Assembly (NCBI GenBank): GCA_024637395.1
Contig: JAGXFG010000074.1
Coordinates: 1 to 34,100, forward strand
Source of the DNA: Burkholderiaceae bacterium
Lineage (GTDB): Bacteria > Pseudomonadota > Gammaproteobacteria > Burkholderiales > Burkholderiaceae_E
Reading direction: 5' to 3'
DNA length: 34,100 nt
This document shows, one piece after another, positions 22,143 to 33,356 of this stretch. Each line of letters begins with the position of its first letter. The first letter of the stretch is position 1. The notes under the pieces were generated by a model that worked only from the letters and a program-made list of their open reading frames with translations, was not told the origin of the DNA and searched no databases. The position numbers were made by a program, and so were the translations under genes.

Positions 22143-22454
22143 ATGGATTCACCAAAACGCTCATGGACCACTTTCGTGTTCCTTCTGGCTGCTGCCGGCG
22201 CGTTGACGATGCTGAGCATTCCAGCGCAATCCAACGACCTGCCCAACGGCCACGAGACTCAGTTCGTATCGACCCTTCAGGAACTGCCGGAAGCGGAAAC
22301 GAAATCCCTCTACCTGCAGTGCTCACGTGCCGCTCTGCAGGGAACACTTGGCACCATGGAAATCGCGCTGTGCTCGATTGTCTACGAGACGCTGTTGCAG
22401 GACATCTTCGACGGTGATTTCTTCGCGTTGCTCGACTGGTCGCGTAACCACTAG
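22143..22454 (+). CDS. Small exported protein with two cysteines, unknown function
   Basis: A 103-residue protein. A hydrophobic signal segment (about 8-25, ending SIPAQS) is followed by a helical mature part of about 75 residues with LYLQCSRAALQGTLGTMEIALCSIVYETLLQDIF, in which the two Cys residues could form a disulfide. No family is recognised. The ATG at 22143 has an ideal AAGGAGGATG ribosome-binding site and is preferred to an in-frame ATG at 22083. It is the third exported-protein gene after the LytTR regulator and the last before the convergent gyrB. Confidence 0.7.
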   Translation: MDSPKRSWTTFVFLLAAAGALTMLSIPAQSNDLPNGHETQFVSTLQELPEAETKSLYLQCSRAALQGTLGTMEIALCSIVYETLLQDIFDGDFFALLDWSRNH

Positions 22455-22467
22455 AAAGTCGCGAATT

Positions 22468-22486
22468 GGAGGGGGCCGCCCCCTCC
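22468..22486. terminator. GC-rich hairpin between convergent genes
   Basis: GGAGGGGG (22468-22475) and CCCCCTCC (22479-22486) form an 8-bp stem with a 3-base loop, between the stop of the plus-strand gene at 22454 and the stop of gyrB at 22517. Position suggests a shared bidirectional terminator, although neither side has a strong T-run. Confidence 0.55.
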
Positions 22487-22516
22487 ACCCGTTGCTCTGC
22501 GAGCAGCTACATATGT

Positions 22517-25018
<2,502 letters not shown>

Positions 25019-25047
25019 TCACTTGCAATGCAAAGGTGTGCCACGGC

Positions 25048-26157
25048 TCAGATGCGCATTGGCATGACGACGTACTTGAAGCTCTGGTCGTCGGGAACGG
25101 TGAGCAGGGCGCTGGTGTTCGAGTCGCCCAGCTCGATCTGGATCTGCTCTGACTTCAGGTTGCCGAGCACGTCCTGGAGATAGCCGACGTTGAACCCGAT
25201 ATCGACCGGCTCGCCAACATAGTCGGCCTCCAGTTCCTCGCGGGCCTCTTCCTGCTCGGTATTGGTGATCTGCACCTGCAGCCCCTCGGTCGAGACCAAC
25301 AGGCGCACTCCCTTGAACTTGTCGCTGGTGAGGATCGACGCCCTCCCCAGCGCTCCCGCCAGCACGTCACGGCTGATCAGCAGGCGCTTGGTATAGCCGC
25401 TTGGGATGACCCGCTGGTAATCGGGAAACTTGCCCTCGATCAGCTTGGTGATCATCTCGACCTCGCCAAACGAGATCCGCAGCTGGTTCGATGCGACGTC
25501 GATCCTTACCGGTTCGTCGTTGTCACTGAGCAGGCGTTGCAGTTCCAGCACCGTCTTGCGCGGGATGATCACTTCCTGGCGGGCCAGGTTCGCCCCCGCG
25601 AGCTCGGTTTCGCAATAGGCGAGCCGGTGACCGTCGGTGGCCACGACCCGAACTGCCGAGCCATCGGTAAGGAGCATCAGGCCGTTGAGGTAGTAGCGGA
25701 TGTCCTGCTGGGCCATCGCGAAATGGACCATGTGGAACAGGCGCTTGAGTTCATTCTGCGGCAGCGTGAAGCTGGCGCCAAAGTCATCGCTCACAGCAAC
25801 CGTCGGGAAATCTTCCGCGCCCAGGGTCTGCAGTGAAAACCGGCTGCGCCCCGCGACGATCGTAGCCTTCTTGTTGCTGACCCCGATACTTACCTCGGAA
25901 CTGTCGGGAAGCGAACGCAGGATGTCGATCAACTTGCGGGCCGATACCGTGATCGCGCCGTCTTCGTTGCCAACCCCGAGTGACGCCGTGGTGCGAATCT
26001 GAATTTCGACGTCAGTCGCCAGGAAGGAAACCTCATCGCCGCTCTTGGTGAGCAGGACGTTGGCGAGGATTGGCAAGGTATGGCGGCGTTCGACTATGCC
26101 GGCAACGGTTTGCAGCGGTTTGAGAATTGCATCGCGATGTGCCTTGATCATCTGCAT
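25048..26157 (-). CDS. dnaN: DNA polymerase III beta subunit (sliding clamp)
   Basis: A 369-residue three-domain clamp protein that encircles DNA and tethers polymerase III. Recognised from ERRHTLPILANVLL near the N-terminus, GAEDFPTV, IRYYLNGLMLL, VATDGHRLAYCE, FPDYQRVIP and the C-terminal YVVMPMRI, all at the expected spacing. Normal length. Start ATG at 26157 with GGAAGGAA about 9 bases upstream; an alternative ATG two codons later is possible. It follows dnaA after a 236-base gap that holds DnaA boxes. Confidence 0.98.
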   Translation of the reverse strand: MQMIKAHRDAILKPLQTVAGIVERRHTLPILANVLLTKSGDEVSFLATDVEIQIRTTASLGVGNEDGAITVSARKLIDILRSLPDSSEVSIGVSNKKATIVAGRSRFSLQTLGAEDFPTVAVSDDFGASFTLPQNELKRLFHMVHFAMAQQDIRYYLNGLMLLTDGSAVRVVATDGHRLAYCETELAGANLARQEVIIPRKTVLELQRLLSDNDEPVRIDVASNQLRISFGEVEMITKLIEGKFPDYQRVIPSGYTKRLLISRDVLAGALGRASILTSDKFKGVRLLVSTEGLQVQITNTEQEEAREELEADYVGEPVDIGFNVGYLQDVLGNLKSEQIQIELGDSNTSALLTVPDDQSFKYVVMPMRI

Positions 26158-26204
26158 GATGTTTTATTCCTTCCTGCTGTTGTTCTCTGTACGGCGGTTA
26201 ACCC

Positions 26205-26213
26205 TGTGGATAA
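26205..26213 (-). promoter_or_regulatory. Perfect DnaA box
   Basis: Reads TTATCCACA on the minus strand, an exact match to the consensus high-affinity DnaA site, about 48 bases upstream of the dnaN start. Confidence 0.8.
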
Positions 26214-26361
26214 GACCTTCAGACTAAGCCCTGCGCTTGCATTGAAACCAATTTTGCCTTGTGGACATAGTGTCCTGGGACAGTGGACTGTTTGGGCAAC
26301 TTTCTGCCTTCCCGACAACTGCCGTCTCTTGTCCCGAGGTTCTTGGGGTGTCATCACGCCT

Positions 26362-26370
26362 CTATACACA
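26362..26370 (+). promoter_or_regulatory. Near-consensus DnaA box
   Basis: CTATACACA differs from the consensus TTATNCACA only at the first base. It is 24 bases beyond the dnaA stop codon. Confidence 0.45.
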
Positions 26371-26393
26371 AGGTTGTCCGACCATTTCACCGC

Positions 26394-27815
26394 TCAGCCC
26401 CGCAGAGTCTGTTCGAGCACGTGGAGCTGGCGGTTCCACTCCGGGTCGTGCTGGCGCAACTCGGCGATCCTCTTGACCGCATGCATCACCGTGGTGTGGT
26501 CGCGGCCACCAAACGCCTCGCCGATCTCCGGAAAGCTCTTCTGGGTGAACTCCTTGGCGAAGTACATAGCCACCTGGCGCGAGCGGGCGATATGGGCCGG
26601 CCGGCGCTTGGAGTACATGTCGGCCACCTTGATCTGGAAAAATTCGGCCACGGTGCGCTGAATTGCGTCGATCGAGACTGGCGCGCGGTTGAGTTCGAGC
26701 AGGTCCTTGAGGGCCTCGCGGGCCAACTCGGCGCTGATCGGCTTCTCGCGAAAGCGCGCGAACGCGATGACCCGCAGCAACGCCCCTTCGAGTTCCCGAA
26801 CGTTGGACCTGAGGTGCTTGGCGATGAAGAAGGCAGCGTCATCCGGAAGCACGACGCCGCTGACCTCGGCTTTCTTGAGCAGGATCGCGACCCTCATCTC
26901 GAGCTCCGGCGGCTCGATCTCGACGATCAGCCCCGATCCCAAGCGCGACACCAACCGGTCCTTGAACTCGCTCAGTTCCCGCGGGTAGGTATCGCTGGTG
27001 ATTATCAGCTGCTTGCGGGCCGAGAACATTGCCTCGAAGGTATAGAAGAACTCTTCCTGGGTGCGTTCCTTGCCGCCCAGGAACTGGATATCGTCGATCA
27101 GCAACAGGTCCAGCGACTGGTACTTGCGCTTGAATTCCTGCGGCGTCTTGCGCTGGATCGCCCGGACCATCTCGTCAAAGTATTCCTGCGCGTGAACGTA
27201 GAGCACCCGGGCGTTGGGCGCCCTGGCGACGATCGCGTTGCCGACCGCATGGATCAGGTGGGTCTTGCCCAGGCCGACCCCGCCGTAGAGAAAGAGCGGG
27301 TTGTAAGCCCGGCCGGGGCGTTCTGCGACCTGCAGCATGGCCGAGATCGCAATCTGGTTGGCCTTGCCGTGGACGAAATTATCGAATGAAAGGTCGGGAC
27401 GCAGCCTGGTGCGGGTGTCCGGGGCGTAGTCGGTATCCAGCGCGGCGAAGGGATTGTGATCACTTTCGCCGGTCTCGGCTGCGGCCGGGAGTTCTTCATG
27501 GTCAGCGCGTTCTTCGCGCCGCGCCTGGCGCGGCGGCGCGCCGCGCGCCTTGGTCCCGGTGCCGCCTTGCTGGCACAGCTCGATGCTGACCGCCAGGGCG
27601 TCGCTGCCGAAAACCTCGCTGGCGATCTCGACGATCCGCGTCTCGAACTGGGCGCGCACGAAATTGAGTTTTAGTGAGCTGGGAACTCCCAGGCGCAGCA
27701 GATGTGCGTCGTCATCGAAGCCGAGGAAAATGAGCGGCTTGATCCAGGGTATGAATTGAGCTGCGGGCAACTCGGCTTCCAGCCGGGCCACGCAACTGTG
27801 CCAGCGTTCGAGCAT
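26394..27815 (-). CDS. dnaA: Chromosomal replication initiator DnaA
   Basis: A 473-residue AAA+ initiator. Domain I (about 1-85) starts [24 protein letters not shown], and a variable Gly/Ala/Glu-rich domain II follows. The AAA+ domain has Walker [11 protein letters not shown], Walker [22 protein letters not shown] and the arginine-rich [11 protein letters not shown]. Domain IV has the DNA-binding signature [14 protein letters not shown] and [15 protein letters not shown]. The ATG at 27815 gives the family N-terminus; a GTG at 27881 would add 22 unrelated residues. There is no strong ribosome-binding site. A promoter (TTGGCC, 18 bases, TAGAAT) lies about 85 bases upstream, divergent from the rpmH promoter. 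Confidence 0.98.
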   Translation of the reverse strand: MLERWHSCVARLEAELPAAQFIPWIKPLIFLGFDDDAHLLRLGVPSSLKLNFVRAQFETRIVEIASEVFGSDALAVSIELCQQGGTGTKARGAPPRQARREERADHEELPAAAETGESDHNPFAALDTDYAPDTRTRLRPDLSFDNFVHGKANQIAISAMLQVAERPGRAYNPLFLYGGVGLGKTHLIHAVGNAIVARAPNARVLYVHAQEYFDEMVRAIQRKTPQEFKRKYQSLDLLLIDDIQFLGGKERTQEEFFYTFEAMFSARKQLIITSDTYPRELSEFKDRLVSRLGSGLIVEIEPPELEMRVAILLKKAEVSGVVLPDDAAFFIAKHLRSNVRELEGALLRVIAFARFREKPISAELAREALKDLLELNRAPVSIDAIQRTVAEFFQIKVADMYSKRRPAHIARSRQVAMYFAKEFTQKSFPEIGEAFGGRDHTTVMHAVKRIAELRQHDPEWNRQLHVLEQTLRG

Positions 27816-27896
27816 TAGTGAGCCAGACGAAAAGGGGCGCAAAAGCCAACCAGCACTCAAAAAACCGCGCTTGCCGACCACCTACATTAACCCCCC

Positions 27897-27926
27897 ATTC
27901 TACTCCGTCCGGGGGGCCATGGCCAA
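27897..27926 (-). promoter_or_regulatory. Putative dnaA promoter
   Basis: On the minus strand TTGGCC (27921-27926) and TAGAAT (27897-27902) are separated by 18 bases. The -10 differs from consensus at one position, the -35 at three. The site is about 80 bases upstream of the dnaA ATG. Confidence 0.5.
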
Positions 27927-27934
27927 CGCGGCAA

Positions 27935-27964
27935 TTGACAATACGGCACCTAATGCGTTGTAAT
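27935..27964 (+). promoter_or_regulatory. Putative rpmH promoter
   Basis: TTGACA (27935-27940, perfect -35) and TGTAAT (27959-27964, one mismatch) are separated by 18 bases. Transcription would begin near 27971, about 40 bases before rpmH. This is the strongest sigma70-type promoter I can see in the window, as expected for a ribosomal-protein operon. It lies back-to-back with the dnaA promoter. Confidence 0.7.
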
Positions 27965-28009
27965 TACGGGCTTTTCCCAATTACCGGCTCCGGACGCGGA
28001 GAAATCAAA

Positions 28010-28144
28010 ATGAAACGCACTTATCAGCCTTCGGTCATCAAACGCAAGCGCACGCACGGCTTCATGGTCAGGATGAGGACCAAGGGTGGCCGATTGGTGA
28101 TCAACGCCCGCCGCGCGAAGGGTCGCAAGCGCCTGAGCGTCTGA
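28010..28144 (+). CDS. rpmH: Ribosomal protein L34
   Basis: A 44-residue, strongly basic protein beginning [18 protein letters not shown] and ending GRKRLSV, the full canonical L34 sequence of the large ribosomal subunit. GGAG 8 bases upstream supports the ATG at 28010; an upstream extension to 27818 in the same frame runs through the promoter and is rejected. First gene of rpmH-rnpA-yidD-yidC. Confidence 0.98.
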   Translation: MKRTYQPSVIKRKRTHGFMVRMRTKGGRLVINARRAKGRKRLSV

Positions 28145-28173
28145 CGCAGGCAGTTGCACGACCTGTTCCTCCG

Positions 28174-28584
28174 GTGGCGCCGGATCAAACTTCGAGACGA
28201 CCGCGCCGCGGACCTCTGCTGCGCAGCGAGCACTTCACGCTCGCCATGCCGCGAACCAGCGGCACAGAATCGCCCAACGCCCAGGGCATAGAACTGCTGA
28301 TGGCCATTCCCAAACGCCAGCTCAAGCGTGCCGTTGATCGCAACACGGTGCGCCGGGTTGCGCGCGAAGCCTGGCGCGCCGCCAGGCGCCCGGCCGCTGC
28401 CGCCGAAGACGCGGGGTCGGCCGGCGCCCTGCCGTGCGCGGCGGTTGCCGGCCAGGCGGCGCTGCTGCGACTGGTGATCAGGCCGCAAGGGTTTGCGCTG
28501 CTGGCCCAAGGCGTGCGCAAGCGCCTGTGGCGCGCCGAGCTCGATAAGATCATCGCCGGCGCTTTCGGTCGCGGGACGTCGTGA
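28174..28584 (+). CDS. rnpA: Ribonuclease P protein component
   Basis: A 136-residue basic protein. The family signature appears as [23 protein letters not shown] (about 47-69), preceded by LLRSEHFTL and followed by a C-terminal helix [12 protein letters not shown]...LRKRL-like region. It binds the catalytic RNase P RNA and helps mature tRNA 5' ends. An Ala-rich insertion after the signature (about 70-93) makes it slightly long. The start is uncertain: GTG at 28174 has no clear ribosome-binding site, and the frame is open further upstream into rpmH. Its stop overlaps the yidD start. Confidence 0.92.
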   Translation: MAPDQTSRRPRRGPLLRSEHFTLAMPRTSGTESPNAQGIELLMAIPKRQLKRAVDRNTVRRVAREAWRAARRPAAAAEDAGSAGALPCAAVAGQAALLRLVIRPQGFALLAQGVRKRLWRAELDKIIAGAFGRGTS

Positions 28585-28868
28585 TGCGCGCCGTTCTGCT
28601 GGCCCTGGTGCGCTTTTATAGGGTTGCGGTCAGTCCCTGGCTGGCGCCGCGCTGCCGTTACCTGCCGACCTGTTCCGAATACGCTGCCGAGGCGCTCAAG
28701 CGTCACGGTGCGCTGCACGGCGGGGCCCTGGCCTTGCGCCGGATCGCGCGTTGCCACCCCTGGGGCGGCAGCGGGATCGACGAGGTCCCGGCAGCGCCAT
28801 CAACCCATCCATCTACCAGTTGCTGCTCCCCTTCGGTGGCGGGGCAACACTTTGAGCGGCACGAATGA
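28584..28868 (+). CDS. yidD: Membrane protein insertion efficiency factor YidD
   Basis: A 94-residue protein with the YidD signatures [30 protein letters not shown] and [17 protein letters not shown], including the conserved cysteines. YidD is a small membrane-associated factor that helps insertion of inner-membrane proteins. The ATG at 28584 overlaps the rnpA stop (TGATG); a GTG one codon earlier is possible. The stop overlaps the yidC ATG (ATGA). The last 25 residues are a variable tail. Confidence 0.95.
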   Translation: MRAVLLALVRFYRVAVSPWLAPRCRYLPTCSEYAAEALKRHGALHGGALALRRIARCHPWGGSGIDEVPAAPSTHPSTSCCSPSVAGQHFERHE

Positions 28869-30571
28869 ACTCCATGCAAATCCAGCGCATCATCCTTTGG
28901 GTCATTTTCTCGATGTCGTTGCTGTTCCTGTGGGACAGCTGGCAGCGGCACACCGGTCATCCGTCGATGTTTGGCGGCAATCCGGCGACCCAGCAAGTCG
29001 GTGGCCAGGGGGCGTCCCCAGGCACCAATAATCCTCCGGCCGATGCCAGCGTGCCCCCGGCCGCGCCAGTCGCGTCCTCGGCCGGCAGAGCGGCCACCGA
29101 AGCCGTGCCGGCACAGGCCTCGGTTGCAGCCACCAAGGCGATCCGGCTGGGCAACGACGTCCTCGCCCTGGACATCGGGCCGATGGGCGGCCAAATCCGC
29201 CGGGCGGAATTGCTCAAGCATCGCAACGCCGACGACAAGACCCGCAATGTCGTGCTCCTCGATGACCGGCAGGGGGCTATCTACCTGGCCCAGAGCGGCC
29301 TGATCGGCGCTGCCGCGGGTAGCACCTTTCCGACCCATCGCAGTGAATTCACCTTCGACTCGGCCGGGCCGGTAGAACTCGCCCCGGGAGCCGCCAGCGC
29401 GGAGCTCAAGATGTCGGCAACGAGCGGCGGGATCAGGCTGCAACGCACTTATACGCTCGAGCGCGGATCATATCTGGTACAGATTCGTGAAGACATCACC
29501 AACGTGGGCACCACCGCGTTGGCGCCGACGATGTACATGCAGCTGACCCGCGACGAGCACAAGGTGGCTGGCGAGTCGCGGTTCTACAGCACCTTTACCG
29601 GCCCCGCGATCTACACCGAGGCGACCAAGTTCAAGAAGATCTCGTTCGGTGATATCGAAAGCGGCAAGGCCGATCAGGTCGCCAACGCGCCCGACGGCTG
29701 GGTGGGAATGATCCAGCACTACTTCGTGTCGGCCTGGGTCCCGGCCAAGGGCATCGAGCGCCAGTTCTACACCCGCAAGGTCGACACCAATCTCTATTCG
29801 GTCGGCGTCAAGCAGCAGGTTCCGGAACTCGCGCCGGGGGCGACCAGCGAATTGTCCACCCGCCTCTACATCGGCCCCCAGGACCAGAACGTACTTGAGA
29901 AAGTGTCGCCCGGCCTCGACCTGGTCGTCGACTATGGCTGGCTGACGGTGGTTGCCAAGCCGATCTACTGGCTGCTGGAAAAACTCCACTCGCTGGTTGG
30001 CAACTGGGGTTGGGCGATCGTGTTGCTGACCATCGTCGTCAAGACGATGTTCTTCCCATTGCAGGCCGCGAGCTACCGCTCGATGGCGCGGATGAAGGCG
30101 GTGGCCCCGCGTCTGGCCACGCTGAAGGAACGCTTCGGCGACGACCGGGTCAAGCTGAACCAGGCGATGATGGAGCTCTACAAGCAGGAGAAGATCAATC
30201 CGCTCGGCGGCTGCCTGCCGATCGTGGTCCAGATCCCGGTCTTCATCTCGCTCTACTGGGTGCTGCTCGCGTCGGTTGAGATGCGCAACGCTCCCTGGCT
30301 CGGCTGGATTCATGACCTCGCCGCGCCGGATCCGTACTACATCCTGCCGCTGGTCATGGCGATAACGATGTTCGTCCAGGTCAAGCTCAATCCGACGCCA
30401 CCGGATCCGATGCAGGCCAAGATGATGATGTTGATGCCGCTGGTGTTCTCGGTGATGTTCTTCTTCTTCCCGTCGGGACTCGTGCTCTACTGGCTGGTCA
30501 ACAACGTCTATTCGATTGCACAGCAATGGGTGATCAACCGCAAGTTCTTGGGCGGGGCGAAGAAGGCCTGA
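28865..30571 (+). CDS. yidC: Membrane protein insertase YidC
   Basis: A 568-residue insertase of the Oxa1/YidC family. The N-terminal helix ([24 protein letters not shown]) and a Pro/Ala-rich linker precede the large periplasmic P1 domain (about 85-355) and the five-helix insertase core (about 365-555), with [40 protein letters not shown] and [16 protein letters not shown]. It inserts and folds inner-membrane proteins alone or with SecYEG. Gram-negative type, full length. Coupled to yidD by ATGA. Confidence 0.98.
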   Translation: MNSMQIQRIILWVIFSMSLLFLWDSWQRHTGHPSMFGGNPATQQVGGQGASPGTNNPPADASVPPAAPVASSAGRAATEAVPAQASVAATKAIRLGNDVLALDIGPMGGQIRRAELLKHRNADDKTRNVVLLDDRQGAIYLAQSGLIGAAAGSTFPTHRSEFTFDSAGPVELAPGAASAELKMSATSGGIRLQRTYTLERGSYLVQIREDITNVGTTALAPTMYMQLTRDEHKVAGESRFYSTFTGPAIYTEATKFKKISFGDIESGKADQVANAPDGWVGMIQHYFVSAWVPAKGIERQFYTRKVDTNLYSVGVKQQVPELAPGATSELSTRLYIGPQDQNVLEKVSPGLDLVVDYGWLTVVAKPIYWLLEKLHSLVGNWGWAIVLLTIVVKTMFFPLQAASYRSMARMKAVAPRLATLKERFGDDRVKLNQAMMELYKQEKINPLGGCLPIVVQIPVFISLYWVLLASVEMRNAPWLGWIHDLAAPDPYYILPLVMAITMFVQVKLNPTPPDPMQAKMMMLMPLVFSVMFFFFPSGLVLYWLVNNVYSIAQQWVINRKFLGGAKKA

Positions 30572-30591
30572 ACTCCGAGCGCGTTGCCGGG

Positions 30592-32028
30592 GTGAGTGCC
30601 GGAACTTCGCCCGCGGCCGCCGCGCTCGCGCGTCCGGCGATTGCGGCCGTGGCCACTGCGCCGGGGCGGGGCGGAATCGGCGTGGTCCGGGTTTCGGGGT
30701 CCGACCTGGCGCCGGTGATCGATGCGCTGATCGGTCGGCGGCTCGTTCCCCGCCACGCGACCTACGCCGCCTTTCGGGCGGCTGACGGCACCACGATCGA
30801 CCGCGGGGTCGCGATCCATTTCCCGGCGCCCAATTCCTATACCGGCGAAGACGTTCTCGAGATCCAGGGCCACGGCGGTCCGGTGGTGCTGCGGATGTTG
30901 CTCGAACGGGTGCTCGAGGCCGGGCGTGCCGGCGCCGCCGGGTCTGAAATCAGGCTGGCGCGGCCGGGCGAGTTCACCGAACGCGCGTTCCTCAACGACA
31001 AGCTCGACCTGGCCCAGGCCGAGGCCGTAGCCGATCTCATCGATGCCAGCACCGAGCAGGCCGCACGTTCCGCCGCCCGTTCGCTGGAAGGCGAATTTTC
31101 GCGGGCGGTCGGCGCGCTGGTCGACGCGCTGGTCAATCTGCGGATGCTGGTCGAGGCGACACTCGATTTTCCCGAAGAAGAGATCGATTTCCTCGAGGCC
31201 AGCGACGCGCGCGGCCAGCTCGCGGCCTTGCGCGCTCGGCTCGACGCGACGATCGACCAGGCCCGTCAGGGAGCGCTGCTGCGCGAGGGGCTCAACGTGG
31301 TGCTCGCGGGCGTGCCCAATGTCGGTAAATCGTCGCTGCTCAATGCGCTCGCCGGCTCCGAAGTGGCGATAGTCACGGCGATTCCCGGCACCACGCGCGA
31401 CAAGGTCACCCAGCCGATCCAGGTGCAAGGTGTGCCGCTCAACATCATCGACACCGCCGGGCTGCGCGACAGCGCTGACGAGGTCGAACGCATCGGGATC
31501 GCGCGTGCCTGGGAAGAGGTCGACCGGGCTGACGTGGTGCTGCACCTGCGCGATGCGCGCGAAGTGCCGTCGCCCGGCTCGGAGCCGCAGCCCGCTCTCG
31601 GGTCGGAGGCCGCCCTGGCTGGCGCGCTGGTTGCACGCCTGCGGCCGCACGTGCCGGTGATCGAGGTCTGGAACAAGATCGACCTGTGCCAGCTGCCTGC
31701 GCATGCCGAGGGAGCGCGCGCGGTGTGGCTCTCGGCCAAGACCGGCGCCGGCGTCGAGGGTCTGCGTGCCGCGCTGCTCGAGACCGCTGGCTGGCACGGG
31801 ACCGGCGAGACGACCTTCCTGGCGCGGGCCCGCCACCTCGAAGCCCTCAACGTTGCCCGCGAGCACCTGGCCCAGGCCCACGATCACGCCCAGGCCGGCG
31901 CGCAACGGCTCGAGCTTCTGGCCGAGGAACTGCGCGGGGCGCAGCAACGCCTGGGCGAGATCACTGGCGCCTTCAGTGCGGACGATCTGCTTGGCGTAAT
32001 CTTCAGCCGTTTCTGTATCGGAAAATGA
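30592..32028 (+). CDS. mnmE: tRNA modification GTPase MnmE
   Basis: A 478-residue GTPase that, with MnmG, makes the (carboxymethyl)aminomethyl modification of uridine 34 in certain tRNAs. The N-terminal folate-binding domain shows [34 protein letters not shown] and [23 protein letters not shown]. The G domain (about 220-380) has [38 protein letters not shown] and NKID, and the chain ends in the catalytic FCIGK. GTG at 30592 is chosen, 20 bases after yidC, because it fits the family N-terminus; the frame is open back to 30526 inside yidC. The ribosome-binding site is weak. Confidence 0.96.
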   Translation: MSAGTSPAAAALARPAIAAVATAPGRGGIGVVRVSGSDLAPVIDALIGRRLVPRHATYAAFRAADGTTIDRGVAIHFPAPNSYTGEDVLEIQGHGGPVVLRMLLERVLEAGRAGAAGSEIRLARPGEFTERAFLNDKLDLAQAEAVADLIDASTEQAARSAARSLEGEFSRAVGALVDALVNLRMLVEATLDFPEEEIDFLEASDARGQLAALRARLDATIDQARQGALLREGLNVVLAGVPNVGKSSLLNALAGSEVAIVTAIPGTTRDKVTQPIQVQGVPLNIIDTAGLRDSADEVERIGIARAWEEVDRADVVLHLRDAREVPSPGSEPQPALGSEAALAGALVARLRPHVPVIEVWNKIDLCQLPAHAEGARAVWLSAKTGAGVEGLRAALLETAGWHGTGETTFLARARHLEALNVAREHLAQAHDHAQAGAQRLELLAEELRGAQQRLGEITGAFSADDLLGVIFSRFCIGK

Positions 32029-32053
32029 GTCGCCAGCCACCGGAGTCCTGCCA

Positions 32054-32641
32054 ATGCCACCAGTTACCCAGTTCCTAGTCATTGCCAATGTGGTGATGTT
32101 CCTGCTCACGCAGTTGGCGGGCCCATCGATCATTGGCTGGTTCGGGCTCTGGCCGCTCGGTTCCGGAATGTTCATGCCCTGGCAGATCGTCACTTTCGCG
32201 TTTCTGCACGCGGGGCTCACGCACCTGGTGTTCAACATGTTCGGGTTGTGGATGTTCGGCTCCGAACTCGAACGGGTCTGGGGACCGCGCCGCCTGGCGC
32301 TGTTCTATGGGGTTAGCACGTTGGCCGCGGCTCTCGCGCAGCTGGCGGTCGGGCTGTTCTCACAGAGCATGGCCCCGACGATCGGCGCCTCGGGCGGCCT
32401 GTTCGGGTTGCTGGCCGGCTTCGCGCTGGTGTTTCCCCGGCGCACGATTACACCGCTGATTCCGCCGATCCCGATGCCAGCCTGGCTGTTCGTGACGATT
32501 TACGGAGTGATCGAGCTCTCGCTGGGTGTCACCGGGAGCGCCGCCGGAGTGGCGCATTTCGCGCATCTCGGCGGCCTGTTCGGCGGCTGGATGGTCATTC
32601 GGTATTGGCGCGGCCAGCCGCCCTTTGGGCGCCGCCGTTGA
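32054..32641 (+). CDS. Rhomboid-family intramembrane serine protease
   Basis: A 195-residue protein with six predicted membrane helices. The catalytic Ser113 is in GASGGLFGLLAG and the catalytic His is probably His171 in AHFAHLGGLFGGW. The helix-2 HLVFNMFGLWMFG carries the His57/Asn61 that help form the oxyanion site, and the loop FGSELERVWG is the rhomboid WR-like region. It cleaves membrane proteins within or near the membrane; the substrate is unknown. GGAG 8 bases before the ATG supports the start, 25 bases after mnmE. Confidence 0.93.
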   Translation: MPPVTQFLVIANVVMFLLTQLAGPSIIGWFGLWPLGSGMFMPWQIVTFAFLHAGLTHLVFNMFGLWMFGSELERVWGPRRLALFYGVSTLAAALAQLAVGLFSQSMAPTIGASGGLFGLLAGFALVFPRRTITPLIPPIPMPAWLFVTIYGVIELSLGVTGSAAGVAHFAHLGGLFGGWMVIRYWRGQPPFGRRR

Positions 32642-32742
32642 GTGGGCGCCGCCGAACTATGCGCGGGCGCGGATCGCGGCTACCATAGGCCGCGGCGCTA
32701 CTGACGGCGCGGCGCCGGCTTCAATTCAGGGGAGACCAAACC

Positions 32743-33162
32743 ATGAGCATGATGAAGGAATTCAAGGACTTCGCGATGCGCGGCAACGTGGTCGACATGG
32801 CGGTTGGTATCGTCATCGGCGGCGCATTCGGCAAGATCGTCAGTTCGCTGGTCAGCGACGTGATCATGCCGCCAATCGGCATGGCGCTGGGAGGCGTCGA
32901 TTTCTCCAAGCTCGCCATCACGCTCGCCGAGAAGACCGAGACGACCGCGGCGGTCGCCATCAAGTACGGGGTGTTCGTGAACACGGTGCTCGATTTCGTG
33001 ATCGTGGCCTTCTGTATCTTCATGGTGATCAAGGGCATGAACAGTCTCAAGCGCGAGGAAGCACCGGCGCCGGCGGGGCCGATCATCAAGGAATGTCCCA
33101 AGTGCATTAGCAACATCCCGATCAAGGCGACCCGCTGCCCGCACTGCACCTCCGAAATCTAG
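32743..33162 (+). CDS. mscL: Large-conductance mechanosensitive channel MscL with CxxC pair tail
   Basis: A 139-residue channel subunit: N-terminal amphipathic helix ([36 protein letters not shown]), TM1 with the glycine-rich pore segment, periplasmic loop and TM2 (about 74-96). The channel opens under membrane tension to release solutes in hypo-osmotic shock. The C-terminus has [19 protein letters not shown], two CxxC pairs resembling a zinc ribbon, in place of the charged cytoplasmic helix of the E. coli protein. GGGGAGA upstream supports the ATG at 32743. Confidence 0.95.
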   Translation: MSMMKEFKDFAMRGNVVDMAVGIVIGGAFGKIVSSLVSDVIMPPIGMALGGVDFSKLAITLAEKTETTAAVAIKYGVFVNTVLDFVIVAFCIFMVIKGMNSLKREEAPAPAGPIIKECPKCISNIPIKATRCPHCTSEI

Positions 33163-33186
33163 GAGCGCCGGGCCAGTGAATTGCCG

Positions 33187-33215
33187 CCCGGGAGCGGGCC
33201 AATACCCCTCCCGGG
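33187..33215 (+). terminator. Putative hairpin terminator after mscL
   Basis: CCCGGGAG (33187-33194) and CTCCCGGG (33208-33215) form an 8-bp GC-rich stem with a 13-base loop, 24 bases after the mscL stop. No T-run follows, so it is a weak candidate. Confidence 0.4.
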
Positions 33216-33248
33216 AATGGTCTTAGCCGCAGTAGGTAGAATCGCGGC

Positions 33249-33356
33249 ATGAATACCGGAATCCCCTGCCTGTTGATGCGGGACGGGACGGCGCGCGGGC
33301 CGTGCTTCGACGCCGCCGACAATCCGCCCGCCGCTGGAGCCCAGGGAGCAATATGA
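33249..33356 (+). CDS. Possible 35-residue small ORF overlapping the DsbB-like gene start
   Basis: An ATG frame beginning MNTGIPCLLMRDGTARGPCF ends at a TGA overlapping the DsbB-like ATG (ATATGA). A TAGAAT hexamer at 33236-33241 precedes it. The frame contains two Cys and lies just upstream of a disulfide-forming enzyme, but there is no strong ribosome-binding site and no recognised similarity. Probably a chance or coupling frame. Confidence 0.2.
   Translation: MNTGIPCLLMRDGTARGPCFDAADNPPAAGAQGAI

Larger units (their letters stand above)
26158..26393. other. Candidate replication origin / DnaA-regulated dnaN promoter region
   Basis: This 236-base gap between dnaA and dnaN has a perfect DnaA box (26205-26213, TGTGGATAA), a one-mismatch box CTATACACA (26362-26370) and a poorer TGTGGACAT (26260-26268), with T-rich stretches close to dnaN (26159-26190). 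DnaA boxes were not found in the other dnaA flank. The region is short and moderately GC-rich for a complete origin, so it may be part of oriC or only a DnaA-responsive promoter. Confidence 0.45.

Noticed and set aside
17275-22454. Genomic island or mobile element carrying the two-component system
   Set aside because: No transposase, integrase, tRNA boundary, terminal repeat or obvious change in base composition was seen.
27816-28009. oriC between dnaA and rpmH
   Set aside because: I found no DnaA box with one mismatch or fewer here; the gap is occupied by the two divergent promoters. A matrix search could still change this.
30508-32238. 576-codon open frame on the minus strand
   Set aside because: It is antisense to mnmE, whose GTPase motifs and FCIGK end are unmistakable.
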